From assembly GCA_022774105.1 (NCBI GenBank), contig JALFNY010000087.1, positions 1 to 36,921 of the forward strand: a stretch of 36,921 nucleotides of DNA, read 5' to 3'. The notes under the pieces are model-generated. The model did not search any database. It saw nothing but the letters and a program-made list of their open reading frames with translations, and had not been told where the DNA came from. Source of the stretch: Prevotella sp. Lineage in GTDB: Bacteria > Bacteroidota > Bacteroidia > Bacteroidales > Bacteroidaceae. Position numbers and translations under genes: made by a program. Shown one piece after another: positions 8,781 to 16,933 of the stretch (position 1 is its first letter; each line of letters opens with the position of its first letter).

Positions 8781-9941
8781 ATGGAAGGCGACTTCATAAA
8801 AATAAACAAATGGCTACTGCCATTATCCTGGCTATACGGACTGGGCGTATGGTTCAGGAACCTGCTCTTTGACACAGGAGCCATAAAGAGCAGGAGTTTT
8901 GACGTGCCTGTCATCTCCGTTGGCAACATAACAGTAGGCGGTTCAGGCAAGACCCCACACGTGGAATACCTCATACGACTGCTGCACGACAAGGTAAAAG
9001 TGGCTGTACTGAGCCGTGGATACAAAAGAAAAAGCCACGGATACCAGTTGGCAAGAAAAGAAACAACCATGCTGGAGATAGGTGACGAGCCATACCAGAT
9101 GCACAAGAAGTTCAAAGACATACACGTGGCGGTGGACAGCAACAGGTGCAAAGGGATAGAGACACTGCTAAACTCACCAGAGACGAAGGACACACAACTG
9201 GTACTCCTGGACGACGCCTACCAACACCGATACGTGAAACCCGGCCTGAATATACTGCTGGTAGATTATCACCGCCTGATAATATACGACAAACTGCTGC
9301 CCGCAGGACGCCTGAGAGAACCGAAAGAAGGCAAGAACCGCGCCGACATAGTGATAATAACAAAATGCCCGAAAGACCTGAAACCAATGAACTTCCGCGT
9401 GTTGCAAAGGGCAATGGCACTGTTCCCCTTCCAACAACTGTACTTCACGACAATAGACCACAGCCCACTTGAACCGCTATTCCCCGAAGGAAAAGAAGCA
9501 CCAAAGGCAGAACAACTACCCAATGTGTTGCTCGTGACAGGCATAGCATCACCAGAACAGATGATAAAAGACCTGAGCGGCAAATGCAAAAACATCACAC
9601 CAATGCGCTTCAGTGACCACCATCTGTTCACAGCATCAGACATAGAGGCAATAAACCTGGCATACAGAATGATGGAAAAACCCGCCATCGTCATAACAAC
9701 AGAGAAAGACGCAACACGGTTAGAGACAATGGCAGGACTGGCAGACGAGGTAAGGAAAAACACATACGTACAGCCAATACGCATCAGTTTCATGCTGGAC
9801 GAGGAGCAAAAGTTTAACAATTACATCACTGACTATGTACGAAAACATCAAAGAAACAGCCAAATGGCTGAAAGCACACATGACAACTGCACCGCAAGTG
9901 GCGATAGTGCTGGGAACAGGTCTCGGACAATTGGCTTCTGA
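8781..9941 (+). CDS. lpxK: Tetraacyldisaccharide 4'-kinase LpxK
   Basis: LpxK phosphorylates the 4' position of the lipid A disaccharide at the inner membrane. The protein has 386 residues. The N-terminal hydrophobic anchor (WLLPLSWLYGLGVWF) is followed by the Walker A loop GGSGKTPH (53-60) and the family motif DDAYQHR (144-150), then the basic LPAGRLREP segment. It starts 36 bp after sppA. The C-terminus runs 107 bp into the next gene in another frame. The last ~25 residues (AESTHDNCTASGDSAGNRSR onward) are low-complexity and fully encoded inside the phosphorylase coding region. Confidence 0.94.
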   Translation: MEGDFIKINKWLLPLSWLYGLGVWFRNLLFDTGAIKSRSFDVPVISVGNITVGGSGKTPHVEYLIRLLHDKVKVAVLSRGYKRKSHGYQLARKETTMLEIGDEPYQMHKKFKDIHVAVDSNRCKGIETLLNSPETKDTQLVLLDDAYQHRYVKPGLNILLVDYHRLIIYDKLLPAGRLREPKEGKNRADIVIITKCPKDLKPMNFRVLQRAMALFPFQQLYFTTIDHSPLEPLFPEGKEAPKAEQLPNVLLVTGIASPEQMIKDLSGKCKNITPMRFSDHHLFTASDIEAINLAYRMMEKPAIVITTEKDATRLETMAGLADEVRKNTYVQPIRISFMLDEEQKFNNYITDYVRKHQRNSQMAESTHDNCTASGDSAGNRSRTIGF

Positions 9942-10644
9942 AATCACTGACACCTACGAGTTTTCATACAAAGACATACCCCATTTCCCTGTCTCAACAG
10001 TGGAAGGTCACGACGGAAAACTGATATTCGGACGGCTCGGCGGAAAAGAAATACTTGCCATGAAAGGCAGATTCCACTACTACGAAGGCTACTCCATGCA
10101 GGAAGTGACATTCCCAATAAGGGTAATGCACGAACTGGGCATAAAGACCCTGTTTCTAAGTAACGCCGCAGGAGGAGCCAACAAAGACTTCCGCATGGGC
10201 GACCTGATGATAATTACCGACCACATAAACCTCTTCCCAGAGCACCCCCTGCGTGGCAAGAACATACCACAAGGCCCACGTTTCCCCGATATGCATGAGG
10301 CATACGACAAGAAACTAATAGCAATGGCAGACAGAATAGCCGAAGAAAAGGGAATAAGAGTGGTACACGGAACATACGTCGGACTACAAGGCCCCAGTTA
10401 TGAGACACCCGCCGAATACCGCGCCTACCACCTGCTGGGCGGTGATGCAACGGGAATGAGCACCGTACCAGAAGTGATTGTGGCACGGCATTGCGGCATA
10501 AAGGTGTTCGGAGTGAGCATAATAACCAATATGGGAATAGCCGATACCCCCGTAGAAACCACACATGAAGAAGTACAAGAGGCCGCAAACAAGGCGCAAC
10601 CACTGATGACAGAAATCATGAAAGGTATGATAGAAAGATTATAA
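9835..10644 (+). CDS. Purine nucleoside phosphorylase, trimeric family I
   Basis: This enzyme converts purine (deoxy)nucleosides and phosphate to base plus (deoxy)ribose 1-phosphate. It has 269 residues, typical of trimeric PNPs. The phosphate-binding loop is VLGTGLGQLA (25-34), followed by VEGHDG, KGRFHYYEGY, SNAAGGAN, the acidic loop GLQGPSYETPAEYR, and the ribose/base region GGDATGMSTVPEV with TNMG. The start at 9835 supplies the expected N-terminal helix (ENIKETAKWLK) before the loop. Met16 (9880) is the alternative and would still overlap lpxK. It ends 16 bp before thiL. Confidence 0.92.
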   Translation: MYENIKETAKWLKAHMTTAPQVAIVLGTGLGQLASEITDTYEFSYKDIPHFPVSTVEGHDGKLIFGRLGGKEILAMKGRFHYYEGYSMQEVTFPIRVMHELGIKTLFLSNAAGGANKDFRMGDLMIITDHINLFPEHPLRGKNIPQGPRFPDMHEAYDKKLIAMADRIAEEKGIRVVHGTYVGLQGPSYETPAEYRAYHLLGGDATGMSTVPEVIVARHCGIKVFGVSIITNMGIADTPVETTHEEVQEAANKAQPLMTEIMKGMIERL

Positions 10645-10660
10645 AAGGTAACAAAAACAA

Positions 10661-11755
10661 ATGGAAATAGCAAAACTCGGAGAGTTCGGTCTTATAGACC
10701 ACCTGACAAAAGATATAAAGACAAACAACGAATCGACAGTGAAAGGCGTGGGAGACGACTGCGCCGTGTTGCATTATACCGCTACTGAGACGTTAGTAAC
10801 AACGGATATGCTAATGGAAGGCGTACACTTCGACCTGACATACGTTGACATGAAGCACCTCGGTTACAAGTCAGCAATGGTGAATATCAGCGACATCTTC
10901 GCCATGGGAGGCACTCCAAGACAGATGATAGTGTCAATAGCACTGTCAAAACGCTTTGTAGTAGAAGACCTCGAAACATTCTACGACGGTCTGAAAATGG
11001 CCTGCGAGAAATGGGGAGTGGACATAGTAGGAGGAGATACCACCTCCTCCCTGACCGGACTTGCAATCAGTATAACCTGCATAGGAGAAGCAAAGAAAGA
11101 AGATATAATATATAGAAACGGAGCGAAAGACACCGACCTGGTGTGCGTTTCGGGAGACCTCGGAGCAGCATATATGGGTCTTCAACTGCTGGAACGTGAA
11201 AAAATGGTATATTACGGGCAGGTGAAAGATATACAAAAGAAACTGAAAGAAGCAAAAGACCCACAGCAAATAGAAGCCCTCAGGAAACAACTGGAAGAGG
11301 CATGGCAACCTGATTTCGCAGGAAGAGAGTACCTTATACAACGCCAGATACAGCCAGAAGCAAGAGGAGACATACTCATCAGACTGCGGGAAGCAGGCAT
11401 AAGACCTACCGCAATGATGGACATCTCAGACGGACTGTCATCAGAACTACACCACATCTGCAAACAATCAGGCACAGGTTGCCGCATATTCGAGAAATTT
11501 ATACCAATAGATTACCAAACAGCAGTGATGGCAGAAGAACTGAATATGAACGTAACCACCTGCGCACTGAATGGAGGTGAGGACTACGAACTGCTGTTTA
11601 CCTGTCCAATCGGTGACAACGAGGCACTGCAAGAGATGGAAGGCATAAAGGTAATAGGCCACATAACACGTCCAGAATACGGCATGCAACTCGTGGCAAG
11701 AGACGGAAACGAGTTTGAATTACTGTCACAAGGGTGGAACCCCCTGAGCAAATGA
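10661..11755 (+). CDS. thiL: Thiamine-monophosphate kinase ThiL
   Basis: ThiL phosphorylates thiamine monophosphate to thiamine pyrophosphate with ATP. The 364-residue protein has the AIR-synthase-like fold markers: GVGDDCAVL near residue 30, TDMLMEGVHFDL, NISDIFAMGGTPR, GGDTTSS and the C-terminal MDISDGLSSEL and NGGEDYELLF. A charged helical insertion around residues 180-215 (KDIQKKLKEAKDPQQIEALR) makes it longer than the E. coli enzyme (about 325). I believe this insertion is common in Bacteroidetes. It is the last gene of the sppA operon, and a 200-bp AT-rich gap follows. Confidence 0.93.
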   Translation: MEIAKLGEFGLIDHLTKDIKTNNESTVKGVGDDCAVLHYTATETLVTTDMLMEGVHFDLTYVDMKHLGYKSAMVNISDIFAMGGTPRQMIVSIALSKRFVVEDLETFYDGLKMACEKWGVDIVGGDTTSSLTGLAISITCIGEAKKEDIIYRNGAKDTDLVCVSGDLGAAYMGLQLLEREKMVYYGQVKDIQKKLKEAKDPQQIEALRKQLEEAWQPDFAGREYLIQRQIQPEARGDILIRLREAGIRPTAMMDISDGLSSELHHICKQSGTGCRIFEKFIPIDYQTAVMAEELNMNVTTCALNGGEDYELLFTCPIGDNEALQEMEGIKVIGHITRPEYGMQLVARDGNEFELLSQGWNPLSK

Positions 11756-11907
11756 CAGAGTAAACAACACACCATACAGAAAGAAAACGTAGTGATTCGT
11801 GATGCGAAAAATTACTATACAGGTAAGAAATAATACAATAAGATGCTATTAACAAATTCTATACTGTTAATTTTCGTAAACAATTACCATTTTTCAAAAT
11901 AATTAAT

Positions 11908-11915
11908 TACCTTTG
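11908..11915 (+). promoter_or_regulatory. Promoter -7 element for the nucleotidyltransferase gene
   Basis: TACCTTTG fits TAnnTTTG exactly and lies 40 bp before the start codon at 11956. The -33 element is unclear (TTTTCG at 11871-11876 is too far). Confidence 0.5.
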
Positions 11916-11955
11916 TGCCGCCAACTAAATAGTATAACAAATAATTCAAAATATT

Positions 11956-12879
11956 ATGAAACCAACACTATTTCTCCTTGCTGCTGGCATGGGAAGCCGC
12001 TACGGAGGCTTAAAGCAGCTTGACGGTCTTGGCCCAAACGGCGAGACAATCATGGACTACAGCATCTACGATGCGATACAAGCCGGGTTCGGCAAGATTG
12101 TTTGGGTGATAAGAAAAGACTTTGAAGAGCAGTTCCGCACACAGATATTGGCGAAGTATGAAGGCAAGGTCAAGTGCGAACTATGCTTCCAAAGCATCGA
12201 TGCCTTGCCCGAAGGATTCAGCGTTCCAGAAGGGAGACAGAAGCCGTGGGGCACCAATCACGCCGTACTGATGGGCAAAGACGTAATCAAGGAGCCATTC
12301 TGCGTAATCAACTGTGATGACTTCTACAACCGTGATGCGTTCATGGTAGTAGGCAAATTCCTGTCAGAACTGCCAGAAGACGCAAAAGGTCAGTATGCAA
12401 TGGTGGGCTTCCGTGTTGGCAATACACTAAGCGAGAACGGCACAGTGAGCCGTGGTATCTGCTCTACTGACGCCGAAGGCTGTCTCACTACCTGCGTAGA
12501 ACGCACAAAGATAGCACGTCTTGACAACGGCACCGTGGCCTACCGCGACAACAATGCCGATGATGGCGAGTGGGTACCAGTGGATGAAAAATGCCCAGTC
12601 AGCATGAATATGTGGGGCTTTACACCTGACTATTTCCAACATTCAGAAGAATATTTCAAGGAGTTCCTGTCCGATTCAGCCAACATCTCCAACCTGAAAT
12701 CAGAGTTCTTCATACCCCTTATGGTGAACAAACTCATCAACGAGGGTACTGCAACCTGCAAGGTTCTTGACACAACAAGCAAATGGTTCGGCGTGACTTA
12801 CTCCGAAGACCGTCCCGATACAGTGGCACGCATAGCAAAACTTGTAGAGGATGGCGTATATCCCAACAAACTCTTCTAA
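11956..12879 (+). CDS. Sugar-phosphate nucleotidyltransferase-like protein
   Basis: A 307-residue protein of the NTP_transferase family, which joins a nucleoside monophosphate to a phosphorylated sugar or alcohol. The signature loop is LLAAGMGSRYGGLKQL (residues 7-22), followed by a nucleotide-binding region (KPWGTNHAVLMG) and a metal-binding aspartate pair in VINCDDFYN. The protein lacks an obvious second domain. The exact substrate cannot be read from the sequence. It starts a two-gene unit, with the DHH phosphoesterase 7 bp downstream. Its codon use (more ATC and CGT) differs from the preceding operon. Confidence 0.8.
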   Translation: MKPTLFLLAAGMGSRYGGLKQLDGLGPNGETIMDYSIYDAIQAGFGKIVWVIRKDFEEQFRTQILAKYEGKVKCELCFQSIDALPEGFSVPEGRQKPWGTNHAVLMGKDVIKEPFCVINCDDFYNRDAFMVVGKFLSELPEDAKGQYAMVGFRVGNTLSENGTVSRGICSTDAEGCLTTCVERTKIARLDNGTVAYRDNNADDGEWVPVDEKCPVSMNMWGFTPDYFQHSEEYFKEFLSDSANISNLKSEFFIPLMVNKLINEGTATCKVLDTTSKWFGVTYSEDRPDTVARIAKLVEDGVYPNKLF

Positions 12880-12886
12880 CCCGAAA

Positions 12887-13921
12887 ATGGACATAAACCT
12901 ACTGGATAACAACGAGGCCGCACAACTGCGCGACCTCGTTTCTTCTGTTAATGATATAACAATCTTCTGCCATATCAATGCAGACGGCGATGCACTCGGT
13001 GCTTCACTAACATGGGCGAGGTATCTTGAGCAACAAGGAAAGAACGTTACCGTGATAGTACCAGATATGTATCCCGACTTCCTGCAATGGCTACCAGAGA
13101 CCAATAAGATACTGCGCTACGACAAAAAGACAGAAGAGGCGAACGATATCATTGCAAAAACAGACCTCATCTGCTGCCTTGACTTCGGTACATTAGCACG
13201 TACGGGAGCCAAGATAGAGGCAGAACTGCGCAACAGCAAAGTCCCCTTCCTGCTCATAGACCACCATCTTAACCCCGATATCAATGCCACATTAAGTATC
13301 TCACACCCCGAACTATCAAGCACATCAGAGATAGTATTCAGGCTGATATGGCAGTTAGGCGGATACGATAACATGACAAAAGAAATGGCGGTGACAACAT
13401 ATACTGGCATGATGACCGACACCGGCGGCTTTACATATAACTCCACCAGACCGGAAATATTCTACATTATATCACTGTTACTTGCCAAAGGCATAGACAA
13501 AGACAAGATATACCGCAACACTTTCCATGTGTTCAGCATTGACAGACTACGTCTCACAGGCTACGTATTATACCAAAAACTGAAGGTACTGACACCCTTA
13601 CGCGCATCATACTACACCATCTCCCGCAATGACCAGCACCGTTTCCACTTCATCAAGGGCGATGCCGAAGGCCTTGTCAACCTGCCTTTGCAAATAAAAG
13701 GTCACCGACTCTCTATCTCACTACGTGAAGATACGGAGAAAGACAACCTCGTATGGGTGAGCCTCCGCTCCGTGGACGACTTCCCCTGCAACCTTATGGC
13801 AGAGGAATTCTTCAACGGCGGTGGCCACAAGAACGCCTCAGGAGGCAGGCTCTTCTGCTCACTCTCCGAGGCAGAGATGACCGTAAGAAAAGCGATTCAC
13901 AAGTATGCAGACAGACTATAA
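12887..13921 (+). CDS. DHH/DHHA1 phosphoesterase, NrnA-like
   Basis: The frame opens at 12851, but Met at 12887 (MDINLLDNNEAAQL) is preferred because the upstream Met lies inside the preceding gene; this gives 344 residues. Motifs are HINADGDALGAS (motif I), CCLDFG, LLIDHHLNPD (the DHH motif), TGMMTDTGGFTYNST and the C-terminal DHHA1 substrate loop FFNGGGHKNASGG. This set is typical of NrnA-type enzymes, which hydrolyse short oligoribonucleotides and/or 3'-phosphoadenosine 5'-phosphate. Some relatives act on cyclic dinucleotide products, and sequence alone does not separate these roles. A hairpin begins at its stop codon. Confidence 0.88.
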   Translation: MDINLLDNNEAAQLRDLVSSVNDITIFCHINADGDALGASLTWARYLEQQGKNVTVIVPDMYPDFLQWLPETNKILRYDKKTEEANDIIAKTDLICCLDFGTLARTGAKIEAELRNSKVPFLLIDHHLNPDINATLSISHPELSSTSEIVFRLIWQLGGYDNMTKEMAVTTYTGMMTDTGGFTYNSTRPEIFYIISLLLAKGIDKDKIYRNTFHVFSIDRLRLTGYVLYQKLKVLTPLRASYYTISRNDQHRFHFIKGDAEGLVNLPLQIKGHRLSISLREDTEKDNLVWVSLRSVDDFPCNLMAEEFFNGGGHKNASGGRLFCSLSEAEMTVRKAIHKYADRL

Positions 13922-13947
13922 CGGCTGAAAGCCACGCCGTTTTTTGT
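13920..13947 (+). terminator. Rho-independent terminator overlapping the DHH stop codon
   Basis: The arms AACGGC (13920-13925) and GCCGTT (13936-13941) enclose a 10-nt loop and are followed by TTTTTGTTTTTT. The left arm includes two bases of the TAA stop. Confidence 0.75.
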
Positions 13948-13998
13948 TTTTTAACTGTTATTTAGCCCTCTTCTGCGTGCTATCTCTCTTTTTTTTCG

Positions 13999-14006
13999 TA
14001 ACTTTG
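13999..14006 (+). promoter_or_regulatory. Promoter -7 element for the DUF4827 gene
   Basis: TAACTTTGCAAC contains a perfect TAnnTTTG, 26 bp before the start codon. No convincing -33 box is visible. Confidence 0.55.
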
Positions 14007-14032
14007 CAACGCAAAACAATACACCTATAAGA

Positions 14033-14674
14033 ATGATGAAACAAACCCTTTGCACCTTCTACACCATCATAATATCACTAATTGCACTGGTCTCATGCAC
14101 AGAGACAGAGACATACGCAGAGCAAAAGGAGCGTGAGCAAAGTGCCATAAACAACTATATCACAAAGTACAACGTCAAGGCAATCAGCGAAGAACAGTTC
14201 AAGGCACAAGGTGATTCCACCTCTGTGGAGAAGAACGAGTACGTCTTCTTCGCAAGCACCGGCATATATATGCAGATAGTTGACAAGGGTTGCGGTGAGA
14301 TATTGAAGAACGGAGAAAGCGCAGACGTACTATGCCGCTTCAAGGAATTCAACATCAACGGCGACTCACTACAACTCACAAACATAGGCATCGCGGCATA
14401 CAGTGCACTGGTTGACAAGATGACCGTGCGTAACACCAGCGGCACCATCAACGGAACATTGGTGTCCGGACTACTATATTCCGCATACGGCAGTAAATCC
14501 GTGCCCGCCGGTTTGCTCAAACCCCTCAGTTACATACGCCTTGGCAGACCACAGAACGCTACCGAGAAAATAGCAAGAGTGAAGATAATCGTGCCACATG
14601 ACTACGGCCAAATGTCAGCCACAAACAACGTTTACGCCTGCCATTACGACATAACATACCAAAGAGGCGAATAA
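14033..14674 (+). CDS. DUF4827-family lipoprotein
   Basis: A 213-residue protein. A hydrophobic N-terminus (FYTIIISLIALVSC) ends in a lipobox-like LVSC, so Cys23 is the likely lipidation site and the protein is probably membrane-tethered in the periplasm. The Met at 14036 is an equal start. The pattern TYAEQKEREQSAINNYI followed by a compact beta-rich domain resembles DUF4827, a Bacteroidales family whose fold I recall as FKBP-like. I see no evidence for isomerase activity. It sits 151 bp upstream of the phosphoglucosamine mutase on the same strand. Function unknown. Confidence 0.78.
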   Translation: MMKQTLCTFYTIIISLIALVSCTETETYAEQKEREQSAINNYITKYNVKAISEEQFKAQGDSTSVEKNEYVFFASTGIYMQIVDKGCGEILKNGESADVLCRFKEFNINGDSLQLTNIGIAAYSALVDKMTVRNTSGTINGTLVSGLLYSAYGSKSVPAGLLKPLSYIRLGRPQNATEKIARVKIIVPHDYGQMSATNNVYACHYDITYQRGE

Positions 14675-14825
14675 TTCTACCTTAGAGACAAGGGGCGGGA
14701 GTGAGGCATTGACCCACATTATTCATTCTCATTCCCACTGCCGGGCAAGTTGTCAGCCCCCCAATGCGAACCAATAATCCATAAATACACAGCCAATAAC
14801 CAACAACCAAACAACCAACAAAGCC

Positions 14826-16217
14826 ATGTCACTAATAAAATCAATATCGGGAATCCGCGGTACCATCGGCGGTGCTGCGGGAGACACGCTCAATCCCTTA
14901 GACATAGTGAAGTTCACTTCCGCCTACGCCACATTCATACGCAAGTCCACAGCCAACGGTAGCAACAAGATAGTAGTAGGCCGTGACGCACGCATCTCTG
15001 GCGAAATGGTGAAGAACGTAGTCTGCGGCACACTGCTCGGAATGGGCTATGACGTAATAAACATAGGCCTTGCCTCAACGCCCACCACCGAACTGGCGGT
15101 AACAATGGCACAGGCTGACGGTGGAATCATCATAACAGCATCACACAATCCACGCCACTGGAACGCCCTGAAACTACTCAACGCAAACGGAGAATTCCTC
15201 ACTGCAGCAGACGGAGCAGAGGTGCTCGCAATAGCAGAAGCAGAAAGTTTCAACTACGCAGACGTTGACCACCTGGGCAAATACAGCGAGGAAAGTTTCG
15301 ACCAACGCCACATTGATGCCGTCATGTCACTGCAACTGGTTGACGCAGAGGCAGTAAAGAAAGCAGGATTCAAGGTCGTAGTAGATGCTATCAACAGCGT
15401 TGGCGGCCTTATACTCCCTCCCCTGCTCGACCGTCTCGGTGTGGAATACACTCTGCTCAACGGCGAGGCCAACGGCGATTTCGCCCATAACCCCGAACCG
15501 TTAGAGAAGAATCTCTCAGGCATAATGAACGAACTGGCAAAGGGAGGATACGACCTCGGCATCGTAGTTGACCCAGACGTGGACCGACTGGCCTTCATCT
15601 GTGAAGACGGCACAATGTACGGCGAGGAATACACACTCGTCAGCGTGGCAGACTATGTACTATCCCACACACCCGGCACTACCGTCAGCAACCTCTCAAG
15701 CACACGCGCCCTGCGTGATGTAACCGAGAAACACGGCGGAAAATATAGCGCAGCAGCAGTAGGCGAGGTAAATGTCACCACGAAAATGAAGGAGGTAGGA
15801 GCCGTGATAGGCGGCGAAGGCAACGGCGGTGTCATATATCCCGAAAGCCATTACGGACGTGATGCCCTCGTAGGCATAGCACTATTCCTGTCATCATTGG
15901 CACAAAAGGGCATGAAGGTAAGTGAGTTACGAAAGACATTCCCTGAGTATTTCATAGCCAAAAACCGCATAGACCTCACACCAGACACCGATGTTGACGC
16001 CCTATTGACAACCGTAAAAGAAATGTATCAGGCACAGCCCGACGTAACAGTAAACGACATTGACGGCGTGAAACTCGACTTCCCAGACAAATGGGTACAC
16101 CTGCGCAAGTCAAACACAGAGCCTATCATACGTGTATATAGCGAGGCGCACACCATGGAAGAGGCCGACGCAATAGGAAAGAAGATAATGGACATAGTGT
16201 ATAGTTACACAAAGTAA
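14826..16217 (+). CDS. glmM: Phosphoglucosamine mutase / phosphohexomutase
   Basis: The 463-residue protein has all four alpha-D-phosphohexomutase loops. The phosphoserine loop is TASHNPRHWNALK (Ser106), the metal loop is DPDVDRL (Asp249, 251, 253), the sugar loop is GEGNGGVIYPESHYGRDA and the C-terminal phosphate loop is RKSNTEPIIRVYSEA. In this phylum the protein is usually annotated GlmM, which makes glucosamine 1-phosphate for peptidoglycan and lipopolysaccharide. A phosphomannomutase role cannot be excluded from motifs. No promoter with a perfect TAnnTTTG is seen in the 151-bp gap before it. Confidence 0.88.
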   Translation: MSLIKSISGIRGTIGGAAGDTLNPLDIVKFTSAYATFIRKSTANGSNKIVVGRDARISGEMVKNVVCGTLLGMGYDVINIGLASTPTTELAVTMAQADGGIIITASHNPRHWNALKLLNANGEFLTAADGAEVLAIAEAESFNYADVDHLGKYSEESFDQRHIDAVMSLQLVDAEAVKKAGFKVVVDAINSVGGLILPPLLDRLGVEYTLLNGEANGDFAHNPEPLEKNLSGIMNELAKGGYDLGIVVDPDVDRLAFICEDGTMYGEEYTLVSVADYVLSHTPGTTVSNLSSTRALRDVTEKHGGKYSAAAVGEVNVTTKMKEVGAVIGGEGNGGVIYPESHYGRDALVGIALFLSSLAQKGMKVSELRKTFPEYFIAKNRIDLTPDTDVDALLTTVKEMYQAQPDVTVNDIDGVKLDFPDKWVHLRKSNTEPIIRVYSEAHTMEEADAIGKKIMDIVYSYTK

Positions 16218-16312
16218 CCACGCCTTCGGGCACACATACAGTTATCCACATATCTTGTTGTATTCCCAAAAGATACAAGAATACACAGCAACATTATAAG
16301 AATCACACCGTG

Positions 16313-16370
16313 AAAAGGTGCTGATTACACGGTAAAAGCATTGCGTTTACCATGTAATCAGCACCTTTTT
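16313..16370 (+). terminator. Large hairpin terminator after glmM, member of a dispersed repeat family
   Basis: The arms AAAAGGTGCTGATTAC (16313-16328) and GTAATCAGCACCTTTT (16354-16369) pair perfectly, and an inner stem GGTAAA/TTTACC extends them. A T5 run closes the 3' arm. A degenerate copy of the arm follows at 16379-16394. The remaining 16218-16312 shows no gene. Confidence 0.75.
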
Positions 16371-16532
16371 ACATTCAAAACAGCACCCTATTACAAAGCA
16401 AGCACAAACGGCAATCATGCCAGAAATACAAAAGCAGGCCCGCACCCAACACTATATCCTCAGGCGTTAACAAGGGTACAAAACGCCCTTCTGTCATATC
16501 CTTCTACTGCCTGTACGGCTGTCAGGACATAC

Positions 16533-16572
16533 AAAAACGACAATAGACACCCGAATGAGCGCCTATTGTCGT
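16533..16572 (-). terminator. Terminator of the SRP RNA-tRNA-Thr unit
   Basis: On the minus strand the arms ACGACAATAG (from 16572) and CTATTGTCGT (ending 16537) pair perfectly and are followed by T5. It starts 4 bases after the tRNA 3' end. Confidence 0.8.
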
Positions 16573-16576
16573 TTCG

Positions 16577-16650
16577 AGCCTCTTGTCGGATTCGAACCAA
16601 CGACCCCGAGATTACAAATCACGTGCTCTGGCCAACTGAGCTAAAGAGGC
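16577..16650 (-). tRNA. tRNA-Thr (anticodon UGU)
   Basis: A 74-nt cloverleaf reads on the minus strand from 16650. The acceptor GCCTCTT pairs with AAGAGGC, the D stem is GCTC/GAGC, the anticodon loop is TTTGTAA with anticodon TGT, and the T arm is GTTGG-TTCGAAT-CCGAC. The anticodon stem (CGTGA/TCTCG) has one U-U mismatch at position 29-41. The 3' CCA is not encoded. It is followed by a strong terminator and preceded by the SRP RNA with only four bases between. Confidence 0.95.
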
Positions 16651-16654
16651 GGGT

Positions 16655-16750
16655 GGGCAAGCTACTTACATCGCACCGCTACAACCAAGTACCTTTGCTA
16701 CGTTCCCGTCCTGGAGGATTCCGAGGGAGCTGGTCGTGCAAGACTTGCCC
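16655..16750 (-). ncRNA. ffs: Signal recognition particle RNA (small bacterial, 4.5S type)
   Basis: On the minus strand, 96 nt fold into one long hairpin. The ends GGGCAAG and CTTGCCC pair, followed by GCAC/GTGC and ACCA/TGGT. The tip has the conserved core CAGGACGGGAACGTAGCA: a GGAA tetraloop and the asymmetric AGCA internal loop that bind the Ffh M domain. The RNA guides ribosomes translating membrane proteins to the translocon. It lies just upstream of tRNA-Thr in the same apparent transcript. Exact ends are set from the terminal pairing. The call rests on recognising the core motif, not on a covariance model search. Confidence 0.85.
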
Positions 16751-16806
16751 GTATTTCGTGCCCATGAACAAGAGCATGAGAACATACCCCTATTTCAAAA
16801 GCGTTG

Positions 16807-16814
16807 CAAAGGTA
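16807..16814 (-). promoter_or_regulatory. Promoter -7 element for the SRP RNA-tRNA unit
   Basis: The minus strand reads TACCTTTGCAAC, a perfect TAnnTTTG, about 57 bp before the SRP RNA 5' end. TTTG (complement of 16839-16842) lies 24 bp upstream, slightly further than usual. Confidence 0.6.
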
Positions 16815-16921
16815 CGCATTTTTATTTAGACTTTTGGTCAAAAGAGATTAAAATATCCTTACGTTTAATATTTTTTAAGTTTCCAAGGCATATAAGCAAG
16901 CGGATTATGAAATAAAATGCG

Positions 16922-16929
16922 TAACTTTG
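16922..16929 (+). promoter_or_regulatory. Promoter -7 element four bases before the DUF4199 start codon
   Basis: TAACTTTG matches TAnnTTTG exactly, and the ATG follows at 16934. With the usual start a few bases after this box, the mRNA would begin at or next to the ATG. The -33 region is not recognisable. Confidence 0.5.
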
Positions 16930-16933
16930 TACC

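Noticed and set aside
16242..16250. Perfect DnaA-box-like TTATCCACA (and TTATCCACT at 23602-23610)
   Set aside because: Single sites without clusters, AT-rich unwinding tracts or dnaA/dnaN neighbours; no support for an origin.
16341..16829. 162-codon plus-strand ORF
   Set aside because: It runs antisense through tRNA-Thr and the SRP RNA and ends in the promoter of that unit; the frame is open by chance.
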